From Ostreococcus lucimarinus CCE9901 (Eukaryota; Chlorophyta; Mamiellophyceae; Mamiellales; Bathycoccaceae): 64,000 nucleotides of DNA. The translations under genes were made by a program, and so were the position numbers. The notes under the pieces are model-generated. The model saw nothing but the letters and a program-made list of their open reading frames with translations, made no database searches and had not been told where the DNA came from. The DNA lies in assembly GCF_000092065.1 (NCBI RefSeq), contig NC_009361.1, positions 434,001 through 498,000 on the forward strand. The letters are read 5' to 3'. Positions 55,597 to 64,000 of the stretch are shown here, in pieces. Numbering within the stretch: the stretch's first letter is position 1; each line of letters starts with the position of its first letter.

Positions 55597-57231
55597 TCAC
55601 GCGCGAGGGGACATTTCGATCGCGGTGGTGGTGATGGGTTCGTCGTTGAAGTCGTCTTCGCGATCGGCGTCGGCGACTGGAGTGTGGGCGTAGCCGTCGG
55701 CGTGCGGGTCGGCGCCGCCGAGACGCTCTTCGTACGTCTTGTGCACGCCGTACCCAGCGGTGGCCATGACGATGGAGACTAAGATGAGCGCGAGTTCGGC
55801 GCTGGCGGAATCGGCGATGGCGGCTATCGGGACGCCCATGACGTAACCTAAATCTCGCCAGAATCTAACGACACCTAAGGTGGAGGCGTAATGGCGCTCG
55901 TCCGGCGCGTGGTCGACGGCGGCGGCGGCGAGGACGGGATACGTCACGCCCGTACAGAAGCCGAGAGCCACGGAGGATAAAGTTAAATATGCCAGTTGCA
56001 TAGCTCTGAGTTCTGTCGCATCGGGGCTTCCGGACATGAACTTGCCGTGGAAACCAGCACCGAACGTGGCGACGAGGAGCGCCACGGCTCCGCCAATCAA
56101 GCCAAACGACATCGGCAGCTTACGTCCGATTTTGTCGCTCATCAACCCAGATGCGATTTGGGTGAAACCTTTCATGAACGAGTAGCACCCAGTGAAAAAG
56201 TCGCGCTCGCGTCCGGTTAACCCGAGTTGGTCGCGCGCCCACACGGACATGAGCCCCCACGCCACGGCGGTTTCAAAGTTTGCGCAAAACGCCGCGTAAC
56301 ACACGACGGCGGTGTTCTTATTACGCCACGTCGTGCGAATCATCGCCTCTTTCAAACTCTCGTTCGGCGCGGGTATCACCTGTAGGGAACCGCCGTCGCT
56401 GCTTTCGCAATCTCGCCCGCGCAACTCTTTGTCGTCCTCTTCTGGAATTTCGCTCGCCCACGCGACGTCGAAACGCCGCCCCGCCGCCAACGTCGCCAAC
56501 GTCTCCTTAAATACGAATATCGACACCAACAAGCCTATTAAACACATCATGAGCTCGATGCCCATCGGCACGCGCATGTACCCATCGCACGCGCACTCGC
56601 CCACGCACGCTTTCACCCAATCGTCCGCCACCGCGCACGTCTGCGCCGCGTTCGCCGCCGAGCACGCCGCCGACGGCGTCTGCGTCGTCCACGCGCACCG
56701 CACCCCCGAGCGCTCCATGGAACCGTAAAACTCTGCGAAAATTGCGATCGCGGTGTATCCGATCGTCTCGTTCAACCCCGACGCGAACCCTCTGCGCGCC
56801 TTCCCGCACAGGTCCACGCTCGCGAGCACGAGCGCCGTCCACGTCAACCCTTGCGCGCTGCCGAGGAAAAACGCCGACATCGTCACGACGCCGAACGATT
56901 TCCGCGCTCCCGCGATCATTCCCAACGCCGGCGCCGCGATCGCGACGCTCCATCCCGCGACGACGACGCGTCGCCGTCCGCGCGCGTCCGCCACCGCGCC
57001 GACGACCAAGTTCGCGCAGCTCTTCGCCAGCGCGAACGGCAGCAAGAACGACACCTTGGCCGCGGTCGACGTCTCCGCGAATTCCCGTCCCGCGGCGTCG
57101 AGCGACGCGAGCTTGTGCAGCTGCAGCGCGCCGCCGAGGAGCGTCGTGAGCGCGCACGCGACGACCAATTGGACGTCGGCGCGACGAGTCCAGCGCGGCG
57201 CGAGCGCGCGCGACGCGTCCGCGAGGCGCAT
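55597..57231 (-). CDS. MFS transporter, unknown substrate
   Basis: 544 residues from the ATG at 57231, which precedes a short Arg/Ala N-terminus and 12 hydrophobic segments. MFS loops are seen as VADARGRRRVVVAGWSVAIA (TM2-3) and LMSDKIGRKLPMSFGLIGG (TM8-9). A Cys-rich extracellular loop (about 215-250, with ACSAANAAQTCAVADDWVKA then CVGECAC) and an acidic central cytoplasmic loop set it apart from the ZIF-like carrier. Distant resemblance to bacterial drug or arsenite-type MFS proteins gives no substrate. Confidence 0.75.
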   Translation of the reverse strand: MRLADASRALAPRWTRRADVQLVVACALTTLLGGALQLHKLASLDAAGREFAETSTAAKVSFLLPFALAKSCANLVVGAVADARGRRRVVVAGWSVAIAAPALGMIAGARKSFGVVTMSAFFLGSAQGLTWTALVLASVDLCGKARRGFASGLNETIGYTAIAIFAEFYGSMERSGVRCAWTTQTPSAACSAANAAQTCAVADDWVKACVGECACDGYMRVPMGIELMMCLIGLLVSIFVFKETLATLAAGRRFDVAWASEIPEEDDKELRGRDCESSDGGSLQVIPAPNESLKEAMIRTTWRNKNTAVVCYAAFCANFETAVAWGLMSVWARDQLGLTGRERDFFTGCYSFMKGFTQIASGLMSDKIGRKLPMSFGLIGGAVALLVATFGAGFHGKFMSGSPDATELRAMQLAYLTLSSVALGFCTGVTYPVLAAAAVDHAPDERHYASTLGVVRFWRDLGYVMGVPIAAIADSASAELALILVSIVMATAGYGVHKTYEERLGGADPHADGYAHTPVADADREDDFNDEPITTTAIEMSPRA

Positions 57232-57356
57232 GACGCGACGCGCGCGCGAGGCTCGAACGCGCGGGCGACGGCGCGCGTCGCGCGGCGCCGCGCGCGCGGC
57301 GCCGCCGCGCGCTTCTGAGTGCCGCGACCGGGACAGCGCCACTCTGCGCGCGACAT

Positions 57357-57357
<1 letters not shown>

Positions 57358-57383
<26 letters not shown>
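57358..57383 (+). repeat. GCGAC pentanucleotide array before NTMT1
   Basis: Five GCGAC/GACGC units ending 12 bp before the start codon at 57395. Same unit as in the V-ATPase e intron. Confidence 0.7.
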
Positions 57384-57389
<6 letters not shown>

Positions 57390-57394
57390 ACGCG

Positions 57395-58246
57395 ATGCGC
57401 GACGACGCGACGCCCGACGCGGTCGAGTTTCGCGGCGTCGACGATCTCGGACGCGACGTCGGGACGCACGAAGCGTTCTGGGCCGAGGTGGCGAAAAAGC
57501 GCTCGCACGGCGCCGACGGGAGCAAACCGACGTTTTACGCGAAGGGGATCGAGTACTGGGACGGCGTCGCGCCCGACGTCGACGGCGTGCTCGGTGGGTT
57601 CGCGCACGTGAGCGCGCCGGACGCTCGGGACAACGCGAAGCTGCTGGAGGACCTGCGGGGACGGGGACGAGGCGGCGCGAAGGCGAACGGGACGAAGACG
57701 ACGGCGTTGGATTGCGGCGCGGGCGTCGGACGGGTGACGAGCACGTTTTTGATCGAAAAATTTGATGAAGTCGATTTAGTGGAGCCGTGTCGACACTTTT
57801 TGGACGCAGCGGCGGCGGATGCGTTGGTGCGAGGGGACGGACGCGCGGACGGGCATCGCGCGAAGCGCTTCGTCGCGGAACCGTTGGAAAGTTTCGTTCC
57901 GGAGCGCGAGAGATACGACGTGATTTGGATTCAGTGGTGCATCGGGCACTTGACGGATGATGACTTCGTGGCGTTTTTGCGTCGTTGCAAGGATGGTTTA
58001 AGGGAAAACGGCGTCATAGTCATGAAGGAGAACAACGCGGCGAGCGGATTCATTTTAGATTTGGAAGACTCGTCCATCACTCGTTCGCACGAGTATTTGC
58101 TGCACATCATCAATCGCACAGGCATGCGCTGCCTCGAGCATCGTTTGCAGACTGGGTTTCCACCCGAGTTGTTCGCGGTTCGCATGTACGTCATAGTCCC
58201 TTCGTCCTCGTTCCGTCGTGTTGGAATACAAAATTCTTCTCGCTAG
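57395..58246 (+). CDS. NTMT1: N-terminal Xaa-Pro-Lys methyltransferase (NTMT1/DUF858)
   Basis: 283 residues. It methylates the alpha-amino group of proteins starting Xaa-Pro-Lys after Met removal. Family blocks: FYAKGIEYWDGVAPDVDGVL (substrate-side YW.. motif), SAM motif I ALDCGAGVGRVTSTFL, VDLVEPCRHFLD, YDVIWIQWCIGHLTDDDFVA and VIVMKENNAASGFILDLEDS followed by SITRS. The C-terminus ends in VIVPSSSFRRVG. The N-terminal 40 residues are unconserved. Confidence 0.93.
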   Translation: MRDDATPDAVEFRGVDDLGRDVGTHEAFWAEVAKKRSHGADGSKPTFYAKGIEYWDGVAPDVDGVLGGFAHVSAPDARDNAKLLEDLRGRGRGGAKANGTKTTALDCGAGVGRVTSTFLIEKFDEVDLVEPCRHFLDAAAADALVRGDGRADGHRAKRFVAEPLESFVPERERYDVIWIQWCIGHLTDDDFVAFLRRCKDGLRENGVIVMKENNAASGFILDLEDSSITRSHEYLLHIINRTGMRCLEHRLQTGFPPELFAVRMYVIVPSSSFRRVGIQNSSR

Positions 58247-58282
58247 GCTATCGTTACAGTGTACAGTATCTCTAATCATTAT

Positions 58283-59878
58283 TCATATAGGGGATTCTTC
58301 CCACACCACATCGCTCGCGTGGTCCATCTCATCGTCTTCCTCCATGCTCAGCCGGAGGTACTCTCCGCGAGCGAAGCGGTCCCATTCCGTCAAGTGCGGT
58401 TCTTCGCGCTCTTGTCGCATCAAGAACGGATCCCTCGTTTCAAATGCGATGAACTTGTTCATGTTGAAGAGAACGTTGAAGAAGTTGCCACTCATCTTGC
58501 TCGATCGTAAGTCGTTCAGAGTCACTCTCGCGTCGACTTCGGGCTTGAGCATATCCATCATTTGACACAAAATATCCTCGAACAGGACGGGTTCTTGCGC
58601 CAGGCATTCCATGCGTTGAATCTGTTCCTCATAAAAGTAGTATATCTCATCTCGCGTGATGACGCCGTCGTGATGAGTATCGATGCATTTGAACCAGTAA
58701 TCTAGCGCTAGCGGATGGTTCTTGTTTTCTTCACTCAAAATGAACCAAACAAAGTCTTCGTAGCTCATCTTCCCGGGCACGTCTGATTTGAACGGCCTCC
58801 CCGCCTGGTCAAATATCCTCGCCACGATTCTATACGTCAACGCGTGATTACCGTAATGCAATAAGTCTTCACGATTGATGAAAAAGTCATGGTCGGTATC
58901 GAGTTCCCAAAACTTGCAGTAGATGACGTAGAAATGCTCGTACGAAAAGTACTTCAACACGCGGTTGATGTCTTCCTCTTCTTCGGCGAGCAACATGTGC
59001 TCAAGCAAGTCTGATTTTCTCAACTCTCGCAGCGTCAAACGCCCGTTCCAGGTCGTGTTGCACTCGTAAAATATACGATAAATCACCGTTTCTACGTAAC
59101 GTTCCTGGAATTCGCGAGTGGTCTTCAAAAAATCCAAGCCCGGATGCGTTTGCGTCATCTCCGTGAGCACCTCGGTAAAGTCTGCGTGTTCCAACGCTCG
59201 AGCGTTTGGTCGTCGCAAAATTTCAAACATGGCTGAACTCACATCCTTCTGCCGACGAAGCGTAGAATTCCAATAACTAAACCATTGCTCACGCGTGACG
59301 ACATCCGCATTCGCCCCGGCCACGAGCTTCATCACACGTTTGGCGAAATATCGCGGCAATCCGACGACGTCTCGAACCACTCCCGCGAATGCCTCTAAAT
59401 TCATCCCAGTCAAGTGTCTTTCAAACATGCGCTCCGCCAACGCGACCTTTCCTGCGTTCACCTCTTCGCTCAAGCCTTCACCGCCTGGCTTGTAAAACGT
59501 CGGAATCGAGTGTGGCTCATTCGTCGCTCGAGTGAACAAAGACGCCTGCCTCGACAGCGGTCGCCTCGTAGGCGAAAACGCGCTCGTACCGTACCTCGAC
59601 CCTTTCTGCGGGCTCCTCGGTGGCGTTCCTATCGCTGCAGCGACGTTTGCGTGCATCGCACCGCTCTTCGGCTGTCGCAGCGGTTTCCCGGCCTTCGCAT
59701 CCTTCAACAGTTCGTACACCAAGTTTTGGCTCTCCGCCATGGATAACCAGTTTAAAAATAACTCGTCCAACTTCAGCTTACTGGACGGGAATTTCGACGC
59801 CGCGCTGATGTTTTCGTTCCCTGAGCGTTCGCCCAGGGGCGTTCGCGCGGGGACTTGGATGCTAAGAGACTTGGACAT
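58283..59878 (-). CDS. Protein phosphatase 2A regulatory subunit B''
   Basis: 531 residues. The B'' core has two EF-hands: DTDHDFFINREDLLHYGNHA and DTHHDGVITRDEIYYFYEEQ. Other blocks are IPTFYKPGGEGL (the PR72-type IPxFY), YVETVIYRIFYECNTTWNGR followed by LTLRELRKSD, and FEDILCQMMDMLKP. It targets PP2A under calcium control; plant relatives include TON2/FASS. The N-terminal 130 residues, Ser/Arg-rich, are probably disordered. Its promoter has an unusual cluster of TTTGAATTTGAA boxes. Confidence 0.92.
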   Translation of the reverse strand: MSKSLSIQVPARTPLGERSGNENISAASKFPSSKLKLDELFLNWLSMAESQNLVYELLKDAKAGKPLRQPKSGAMHANVAAAIGTPPRSPQKGSRYGTSAFSPTRRPLSRQASLFTRATNEPHSIPTFYKPGGEGLSEEVNAGKVALAERMFERHLTGMNLEAFAGVVRDVVGLPRYFAKRVMKLVAGANADVVTREQWFSYWNSTLRRQKDVSSAMFEILRRPNARALEHADFTEVLTEMTQTHPGLDFLKTTREFQERYVETVIYRIFYECNTTWNGRLTLRELRKSDLLEHMLLAEEEEDINRVLKYFSYEHFYVIYCKFWELDTDHDFFINREDLLHYGNHALTYRIVARIFDQAGRPFKSDVPGKMSYEDFVWFILSEENKNHPLALDYWFKCIDTHHDGVITRDEIYYFYEEQIQRMECLAQEPVLFEDILCQMMDMLKPEVDARVTLNDLRSSKMSGNFFNVLFNMNKFIAFETRDPFLMRQEREEPHLTEWDRFARGEYLRLSMEEDDEMDHASDVVWEESPI

Positions 59879-60289
59879 GGTCGACGGCGTCCCGGTCGTG
59901 AGGTTTGAATTTGAATTCGTGATTTGAAATCAATACGACTCGTGCGTCGAGTCGACTGCGCGCGATCGACTGCGCGCGGATCAATGATCCTCGACGCGAG
60001 TGTCTCACGGATTGCGCGTGTCACACGCGCGAGCGAGGTCGCGAACGACGCGCACTGCGGACGAATGCCGAAAATAGAAAATCCGGCCCTTTTTGTTTGG
60101 GACGCCGCGTCCCGGACGCGAGGGAGTACAGTGCTTGTTCAAATTTATTGCAACATCGTGCGTATCATCAACTTCAAAACGGCGCGCAATGGCGCGCATA
60201 CCAAAAATAAACCGACGAGCGGGTGTCGGCGGCGAAGATGAAGTGTAAGAATCGCGCTGCGGCGCAAGTGCGTGCGGGGCGGTCACCAG
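59879..60289. promoter_or_regulatory. PP2A B'' upstream region with TTTGAA cluster
   Basis: 411 bp between co-directional genes. Within 60 bp of the PP2A start are TTTGAATTTGAATTC (59903-59917) and GATTTGAAATC (59921-59931). Further out is a CGACTGCGCGCG direct repeat (59947 and 59963) and an A/T-rich patch around 60070-60100 and 60140-60185 that probably holds the 3' end of the next gene. The open frame here (59924-60241) has no domain and is not called. Confidence 0.45.
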
Positions 60290-62602
60290 TTAGACGGTCG
60301 TCGCCTCGGTTGGTACGGGTGGGTTCCATTTGGCCTCGTACGTGCCGATCGGGAGAACGCCGACTTGCTCAGCGATAGCGTCGTCAAACTTCTCGGTGTT
60401 GCTACCGCTGTGCATGTGCGTGACGACGCCGTCCTTGAACACAAAGAACGTCGGCGTCGACTTGACGGCCAAGCGGTCACGCGCAAGGTGGATGGTACTC
60501 GCATTCTCGTTCCCGTAAATGCGCACGTATCGACACTTCTCGCGGTTGTCGCGCGCGCTTTGTTCAAAGTACGGCAAAAACTTCTTGCACGGCATGCAAG
60601 AGGTAAAGCCGACTTGCAGGACGACGGCGCGTCCCGTGCCCATCTCCTCTTCGAGGACTTGATCGACAGCGGCTTCGGTGTGCAACACTTGCGCCACCTC
60701 GGTCCCGATCACCGACTTATACCAGGTTTCGAATTGATCGAACGTTACTGACGACTCGCACTGCACGTCTATGTCGCAGACGAGCTCACGAACTTCGTCT
60801 TCGGGCAGGCGCACGCCCATGGCGGCGACCATGCGCACGAAGGCGTCCAAATCAATGGCGTCATCGTTAATGTCACCACCAAACTTCTCGAAAAGCTCGC
60901 GAAGTTGGATAGCAGACACGAGTTGCGGCGATCGGCCGACTTCTTTGCCGATCGCAGAACGCACGCGACGAATATCAGCCATGTACCTGAATCGGAAAGA
61001 GCCACCCGCGGCGGCGCCTCGCACGCCTTCGAGAGAGTTGGACCCGCCTATGATGAGCGGAGCAGCCGCCTTACCAGCTTGCACGACGCTCAGCTTTGGC
61101 ACCAGATGCGACCACTTGTCGAAGTTTCTCGCCGCGCTACCGCTGACGACCCATCGTTCCAAGCCACCGCGAGCGCAACGGCAGTTCTCGACCTTGGCCA
61201 AGTGCACCGCCATTCTCGTCGCCCATGCTTTCCACTCTTCTTCATCCTCGCAGTCATCAGCCGGAGGCTTAGCGTTCGCCCACTCTGGTTCGATCCATGA
61301 AATGGCGAGATCGGCTTCTCTGAAATCAGCATTCGTGCGAAGAACACCGTCTCTGAAGAGCGCGACGTGTACAGCTTCGTGGCCGGCGGTGACGACACCG
61401 GTCAAACCGCTCATCGCGTTGTCGGGATCGTCACTATCGAGGGTTTGACCAATCTTGACTCGTCTAGCGGCGTCGCCCCACAAGTCTTGGTGACCGTAAC
61501 CGTGCGCCTCGGCACCCGTGACGACGGTGACGTCCAAACCGACGGCGTTGCGCAACAGCTCCTCGGTTTCTTCGCGTTCGCGGCGTCCCTCGAAAGGGTT
61601 CAAAGTTTCCATCGCGGCGTACACGCTCGTGCCGCCCAACTTCTCGTCAGCGTGCCAAACACCCGGCAACGCGACAGAGACGGAACCTTGCCACTTCAGC
61701 TCCTTGGTGAGCGAGCGCAAAGCCGAGCCGACGGCGTTGATATCCAGCAGGGCGCCCTCGTCCAACGGAGCGGTGATGAGCTCAGACTCGAGTTCACCCG
61801 TGCGCACGTTCACGATCGCAGCGCTGACGATGCCTCCACTCGCGTACGCGCCAAGAATCGCTCTCGGGCCTTCGGCATATACCGATTCAAACGAGGTTTC
61901 CTCCTCCGCCCCGCGCGCGTCCTCGTCCACCTCCATGTCGGCGATACCCCGGCATTCATCCCCCTCCGCGCACGACGCCTTCTCTCCTCGCATCTCCATA
62001 CCGACTCGTCCGAGCGCCATCACCCCAGCCCCCATCGCGCCTCCAATCTTCAATCGATTGCTCGAGATCAACTTATACAGCACGCTCGCCGCGAGGCTGA
62101 TGGCCGGCATCGTCGCCAGCTTCACCGCCCAGCCCATGCCAACCTCCGCGAACAGCGCCTCGATCGCCGGCAATCCTCGCAGCGGTTCGCTTTTATCGCG
62201 TTTCAGCACGTGTATCGTCTCCATCGCCTCCGCGAACGTCACGCCTTGATGTTTCTTCGCGTCGTACGCCGGATCGCTGATGTCCACGTACCACACCTTG
62301 CCCTCGCCCCTCCCCGTCCCCTCGAGCGCGCTCTTCAGCGTCTGGCACACCGGGCACGCGCCGTCGTACAGGTACGCGTACTTCCAGTTCGCCGGTTCTT
62401 CGTCCGCGACCTCGGCGTCGTCGCTCGTCGCGCGCGTCGCGAACGACGCGCGACGTCGGCGCGCGACCGGCGCGACGTCGGCGCGGCGGCTCGACGGCGC
62501 CGCGCGCGCGCCGCGCGTCGAGGCGGACGTCGCGGCGCCGCACAAAGATCGAGGCGCGCACGTTTGCGCGCGCGCGCGCGCGAGCGGCGCGGCGCGCGGC
62601 AT
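60290..62602 (-). CDS. Plastid fusion: DCC thiol-oxidoreductase, degenerate ROK/polyphosphate-glucokinase-like module, EF-hand region, thioredoxin
   Basis: 770 residues from the ATG at 62602. A transit peptide (about 1-58) is followed by a DUF393/DCC domain (75-190) with YLYDGACPVCQTLKSAL (C83, C86). A hydrophobic segment (about 160-190) precedes a ROK-type fold at about 265-590: GGIVSAAIVNVRTGELESEL, VVTGAEAHGYGHQDLWG, LTGVVTAGHEAVHVALFRDG, VVSGSAARNFDKW and PLIIGGSNSLEGVRGA. They align with polyphosphate glucokinase blocks (DIGGSGIKG, NDADAAG, GTGIGSAL, GGGVS, N.AGI.GAA) but the phosphate loops and catalytic Asp are lost. Next come an EF-hand-like region (about 600-655) and a thioredoxin domain with active site SCMPCK (C669, C672). 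Confidence 0.75.
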   Translation of the reverse strand: MPRAAPLARARAQTCAPRSLCGAATSASTRGARAAPSSRRADVAPVARRRRASFATRATSDDAEVADEEPANWKYAYLYDGACPVCQTLKSALEGTGRGEGKVWYVDISDPAYDAKKHQGVTFAEAMETIHVLKRDKSEPLRGLPAIEALFAEVGMGWAVKLATMPAISLAASVLYKLISSNRLKIGGAMGAGVMALGRVGMEMRGEKASCAEGDECRGIADMEVDEDARGAEEETSFESVYAEGPRAILGAYASGGIVSAAIVNVRTGELESELITAPLDEGALLDINAVGSALRSLTKELKWQGSVSVALPGVWHADEKLGGTSVYAAMETLNPFEGRREREETEELLRNAVGLDVTVVTGAEAHGYGHQDLWGDAARRVKIGQTLDSDDPDNAMSGLTGVVTAGHEAVHVALFRDGVLRTNADFREADLAISWIEPEWANAKPPADDCEDEEEWKAWATRMAVHLAKVENCRCARGGLERWVVSGSAARNFDKWSHLVPKLSVVQAGKAAAPLIIGGSNSLEGVRGAAAGGSFRFRYMADIRRVRSAIGKEVGRSPQLVSAIQLRELFEKFGGDINDDAIDLDAFVRMVAAMGVRLPEDEVRELVCDIDVQCESSVTFDQFETWYKSVIGTEVAQVLHTEAAVDQVLEEEMGTGRAVVLQVGFTSCMPCKKFLPYFEQSARDNREKCRYVRIYGNENASTIHLARDRLAVKSTPTFFVFKDGVVTHMHSGSNTEKFDDAIAEQVGVLPIGTYEAKWNPPVPTEATTV

Positions 62603-62636
62603 GGCGAGCGGCGCGGTCTGCGGATACCCTCCGGCG

Positions 62637-62659
62637 GGCGTTAAACCGGGTTTAACGCC
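62637..62659. promoter_or_regulatory. Perfect 11-bp inverted repeat upstream of the plastid fusion gene
   Basis: GGCGTTAAACC - G - GGTTTAACGCC, starting 35 bp upstream of the ATG at 62602. A GCGGAGAGAC repeat (62665-62694, three units) follows immediately upstream. It is a candidate dimer-binding operator or an RNA hairpin in the leader. Confidence 0.6.
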
Positions 62660-62664
62660 GGCGC

Positions 62665-62694
62665 GCGGAGAGACGCGGAGAGACGCGGAGAGAG
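62665..62694 (+). repeat. 10-bp tandem repeat, three units
   Basis: GCGGAGAGAC at 62665 and 62675, then GCGGAGAGAG at 62685, in the 240-bp gap between the plastid fusion gene and PNO1. The rest of the gap shows nothing recognisable. Confidence 0.75.
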
Positions 62695-62842
62695 GGAGAC
62701 GACGCGGAAGACGACGGCGAACGAAACATGGCGCGTCGAAAGACGCGAAAAACGTCAATCGTTCGTGGTGCTAATGAATTCGATTGTGTTACACGGGTGG
62801 ACGCCGCGCGGTCGGAGACGGCGCGCGACGCGCCGGAACGCT

Positions 62843-63529
62843 TTAAAACCGCTCGGCCAAGCGCGCGGTGACGGCTCGCAAGCGCGAGTACACCTTGCCC
62901 GGAGGCGAGCCTAAGATGAGCGAACAAATCGCGTCTCGCGCCACCTTGATGTTCTGAAACGATCCTAAAATCCGAATGTGCTGATCGGCGATGACGATGC
63001 GCGTCCGCGTCGCGTTTTCAATCGTAAACTTCGTCTTTCCATTCTTCCCCGCCAATCGCCCGATCCCGCGGCTCATGTGCTCTCCCCGCAGCGTCTTCAC
63101 ATCCTTCACCTCAAAACACTCCAAGTACAAGTCATCCAACCTCAACAGCGCCACCGCGTCTTGCACGTCGAACCCGAGCAGAAACGCCTGCACGAAATCC
63201 GCGCTCTTCTGCAGCGCGCTCTCGTCCTCCGTCCTCTCCGTCGTCTTCAGCTCCACCTTTTTCGATTTCAGATTCATCCGCACGTCGATCTTCATCTGTT
63301 TCGTCACCGGTTCGTACAGCGCCATCCAGTGCTCTCGGAGCGGCGCGAACCGATGCGCCGGGACGTTCACCTTGCGGTACTCGTGTTTCGTTCCCTTTCG
63401 CGTCTCCGTGGGCGCGCCGAGCGGCGCGTACACCGGTCGCAGCGCGTCCGCGTCGTCGGCGACGATCGCGCCCGAGGCGTCGACCAACTCGCGCGCGTCG
63501 CGCTCCGTTCTCTTCGTCACCTTCGGCAT
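62843..63529 (-). CDS. PNO1: PNO1/DIM2, KH-domain pre-40S ribosome assembly factor
   Basis: 228 residues from the ATG at 63529; the longer open frame upstream has only a GTG. Signatures: EYRKVNVPAHRFAPLREHWM, KIDVRMNLKSKKVELKT, FVQAFLLGFDVQDAVALLRL, and the KH domain GIGRLAGKNGKTKFTIENAT followed by RTRIVIADQHIRILGSFQNI. PNO1 brings NOB1 to the 3' end of 18S rRNA in late small-subunit maturation. The copy of the 19-bp element lies 90 bp upstream. Confidence 0.96.
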   Translation of the reverse strand: MPKVTKRTERDARELVDASGAIVADDADALRPVYAPLGAPTETRKGTKHEYRKVNVPAHRFAPLREHWMALYEPVTKQMKIDVRMNLKSKKVELKTTERTEDESALQKSADFVQAFLLGFDVQDAVALLRLDDLYLECFEVKDVKTLRGEHMSRGIGRLAGKNGKTKFTIENATRTRIVIADQHIRILGSFQNIKVARDAICSLILGSPPGKVYSRLRAVTARLAERF

Positions 63530-63618
63530 CGCGCGCGTCGCGGTGGCGCCGTCGCGCCGTCGCGCCGCCGCCGGGACGACCCGTACGGCGTCCCCTAATT
63601 TCACGAAATCCTCGTCGT

Positions 63619-63637
63619 GACTGTTTGCGCACACGCG
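63619..63637 (+). promoter_or_regulatory. 19-bp recurrent promoter element, copy 3
   Basis: GACTGTTTGCGCACACGCG, midway between the divergent PNO1 start (90 bp) and the start at 63731 (94 bp). Confidence 0.5.
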
Positions 63638-63730
63638 ACCGACCGATGTCGCATCTCAAGACTCGAGTCTACACACGGAACGAAGACACGCCCGCGCCGC
63701 GACGCGCGTCGGCGCAGACGCGCGCGCGCG

Positions 63731-64000
63731 ATGGCGCGACGTCGGACGCGCGACGGCGCGGCGCGCGTCGCGGTGGCGTGCGTCGCGCTCGTCGTCGCGC
63801 GATCGGTGCGCGCGACGACGACGGCGTCGTGCGCGGCGATGCTCGACGACGACGACGACGCGCCGCGGACGACGTACTCGAGCGCGCGGCGCGCGGAATC
63901 GCGCGAGGTGCGGTACGGGACGTCGTGGAACGCGAGCGGGGAGACGCGGGCGCGGGAGGACGGGGTGACGCTGCGACTGACGGCGCCGCCGTGGTGCGGG
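63731..64000 (+). CDS. Secreted or membrane protein, N-terminal part, unknown
   Basis: An ATG at 63731 opens a frame that runs to the window edge (90 codons). The start MARRRTRDGAARVAVACVAL, then VVARSVRATTTAS, is a signal peptide with a likely cleavage near residue 28. The next part has two Cys (one in WCG at the very end), an Asp run and a possible N-glycosylation site (NAS). No family can be named from this fragment. Confidence 0.5.
   Translation, partial: MARRRTRDGAARVAVACVALVVARSVRATTTASCAAMLDDDDDAPRTTYSSARRAESREVRYGTSWNASGETRAREDGVTLRLTAPPWCG

Noticed and set aside
59924-60241. 105-codon frame in the PP2A upstream gap
   Set aside because: No domain, no codon bias, Arg-rich end; it overlaps a promoter-like A/T cluster.
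60272-62774. Long + strand frames opposite the plastid fusion gene
   Set aside because: Arg/His-rich and Ser-rich shadows of a real reverse-strand gene.

Overview
The window looks like nuclear DNA of a very compact, GC-rich green picoalga (Mamiellophyceae, most likely Ostreococcus or a close relative). The evidence is a chlorophyll a/b antenna gene resembling prasinophyte Lhcp proteins, plastid genes of the green lineage (CHLM, SUFD, tryptophan synthase beta, ABC1 kinase), eukaryotic housekeeping genes packed 35-400 bp apart on both strands, and few short spliceosomal introns. I see no rRNA, tRNA, CRISPR array or mobile element. Species assignment is inference.

Layout. 1-13 kb: 5' end of APC8/CDC23, the antenna gene, a four-BRCT protein, a SANT plus U-box protein, a small membrane protein, SMC6, a choline/ethanolamine phosphotransferase and CHLM. 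13-31 kb: POLD4, a ZIF-like MFS carrier, DPH2, a DCL/DUF3223-RGG protein, an SDR-like membrane protein, NSE1, TRM61, a GGCT-like protein, a Tudor-TFIIS-SPOC protein, V-ATPase subunit e, RAB6, RPA3, SUFD and an S6-type AGC kinase. 31-48.5 kb: a BAG co-chaperone, an F-box/WD protein, a membrane protein with a beta-rich tail, ribosome recycling factor, a large STAND-TPR protein, an ABC1 kinase, glycyl-tRNA synthetase, a RecA2-only relative of eIF4A, a coiled-coil protein and a SET protein. 48.5-64 kb: tryptophan synthase beta, DBP5, a secreted membrane protein, a CID protein, a Bet1-like SNARE, a DUF866 protein without its zinc cysteines, an MFS carrier, an N-terminal methyltransferase, PP2A B'', a plastid DCC-kinase-like-EF-thioredoxin fusion, PNO1 and the 5' end of a secreted protein.

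The genes are mostly unrelated neighbours, not a pathway cluster. Several bear on genome maintenance (SMC6, NSE1, POLD4, RPA3, BRCT protein). Ten introns could be placed from protein continuity. All ten share a GTRCGY donor and an exact ACTGAC element 18-34 nt before the acceptor, which supports the gene models. The most unusual items are the domain-degenerate proteins: the RecA2-only helicase relative, the STAND protein without a Walker A lysine, the DUF866 protein without CxxC, NSE1 without a RING and the plastid fusion with a degenerate sugar-kinase module. A 19-bp element also recurs in three divergent promoters.
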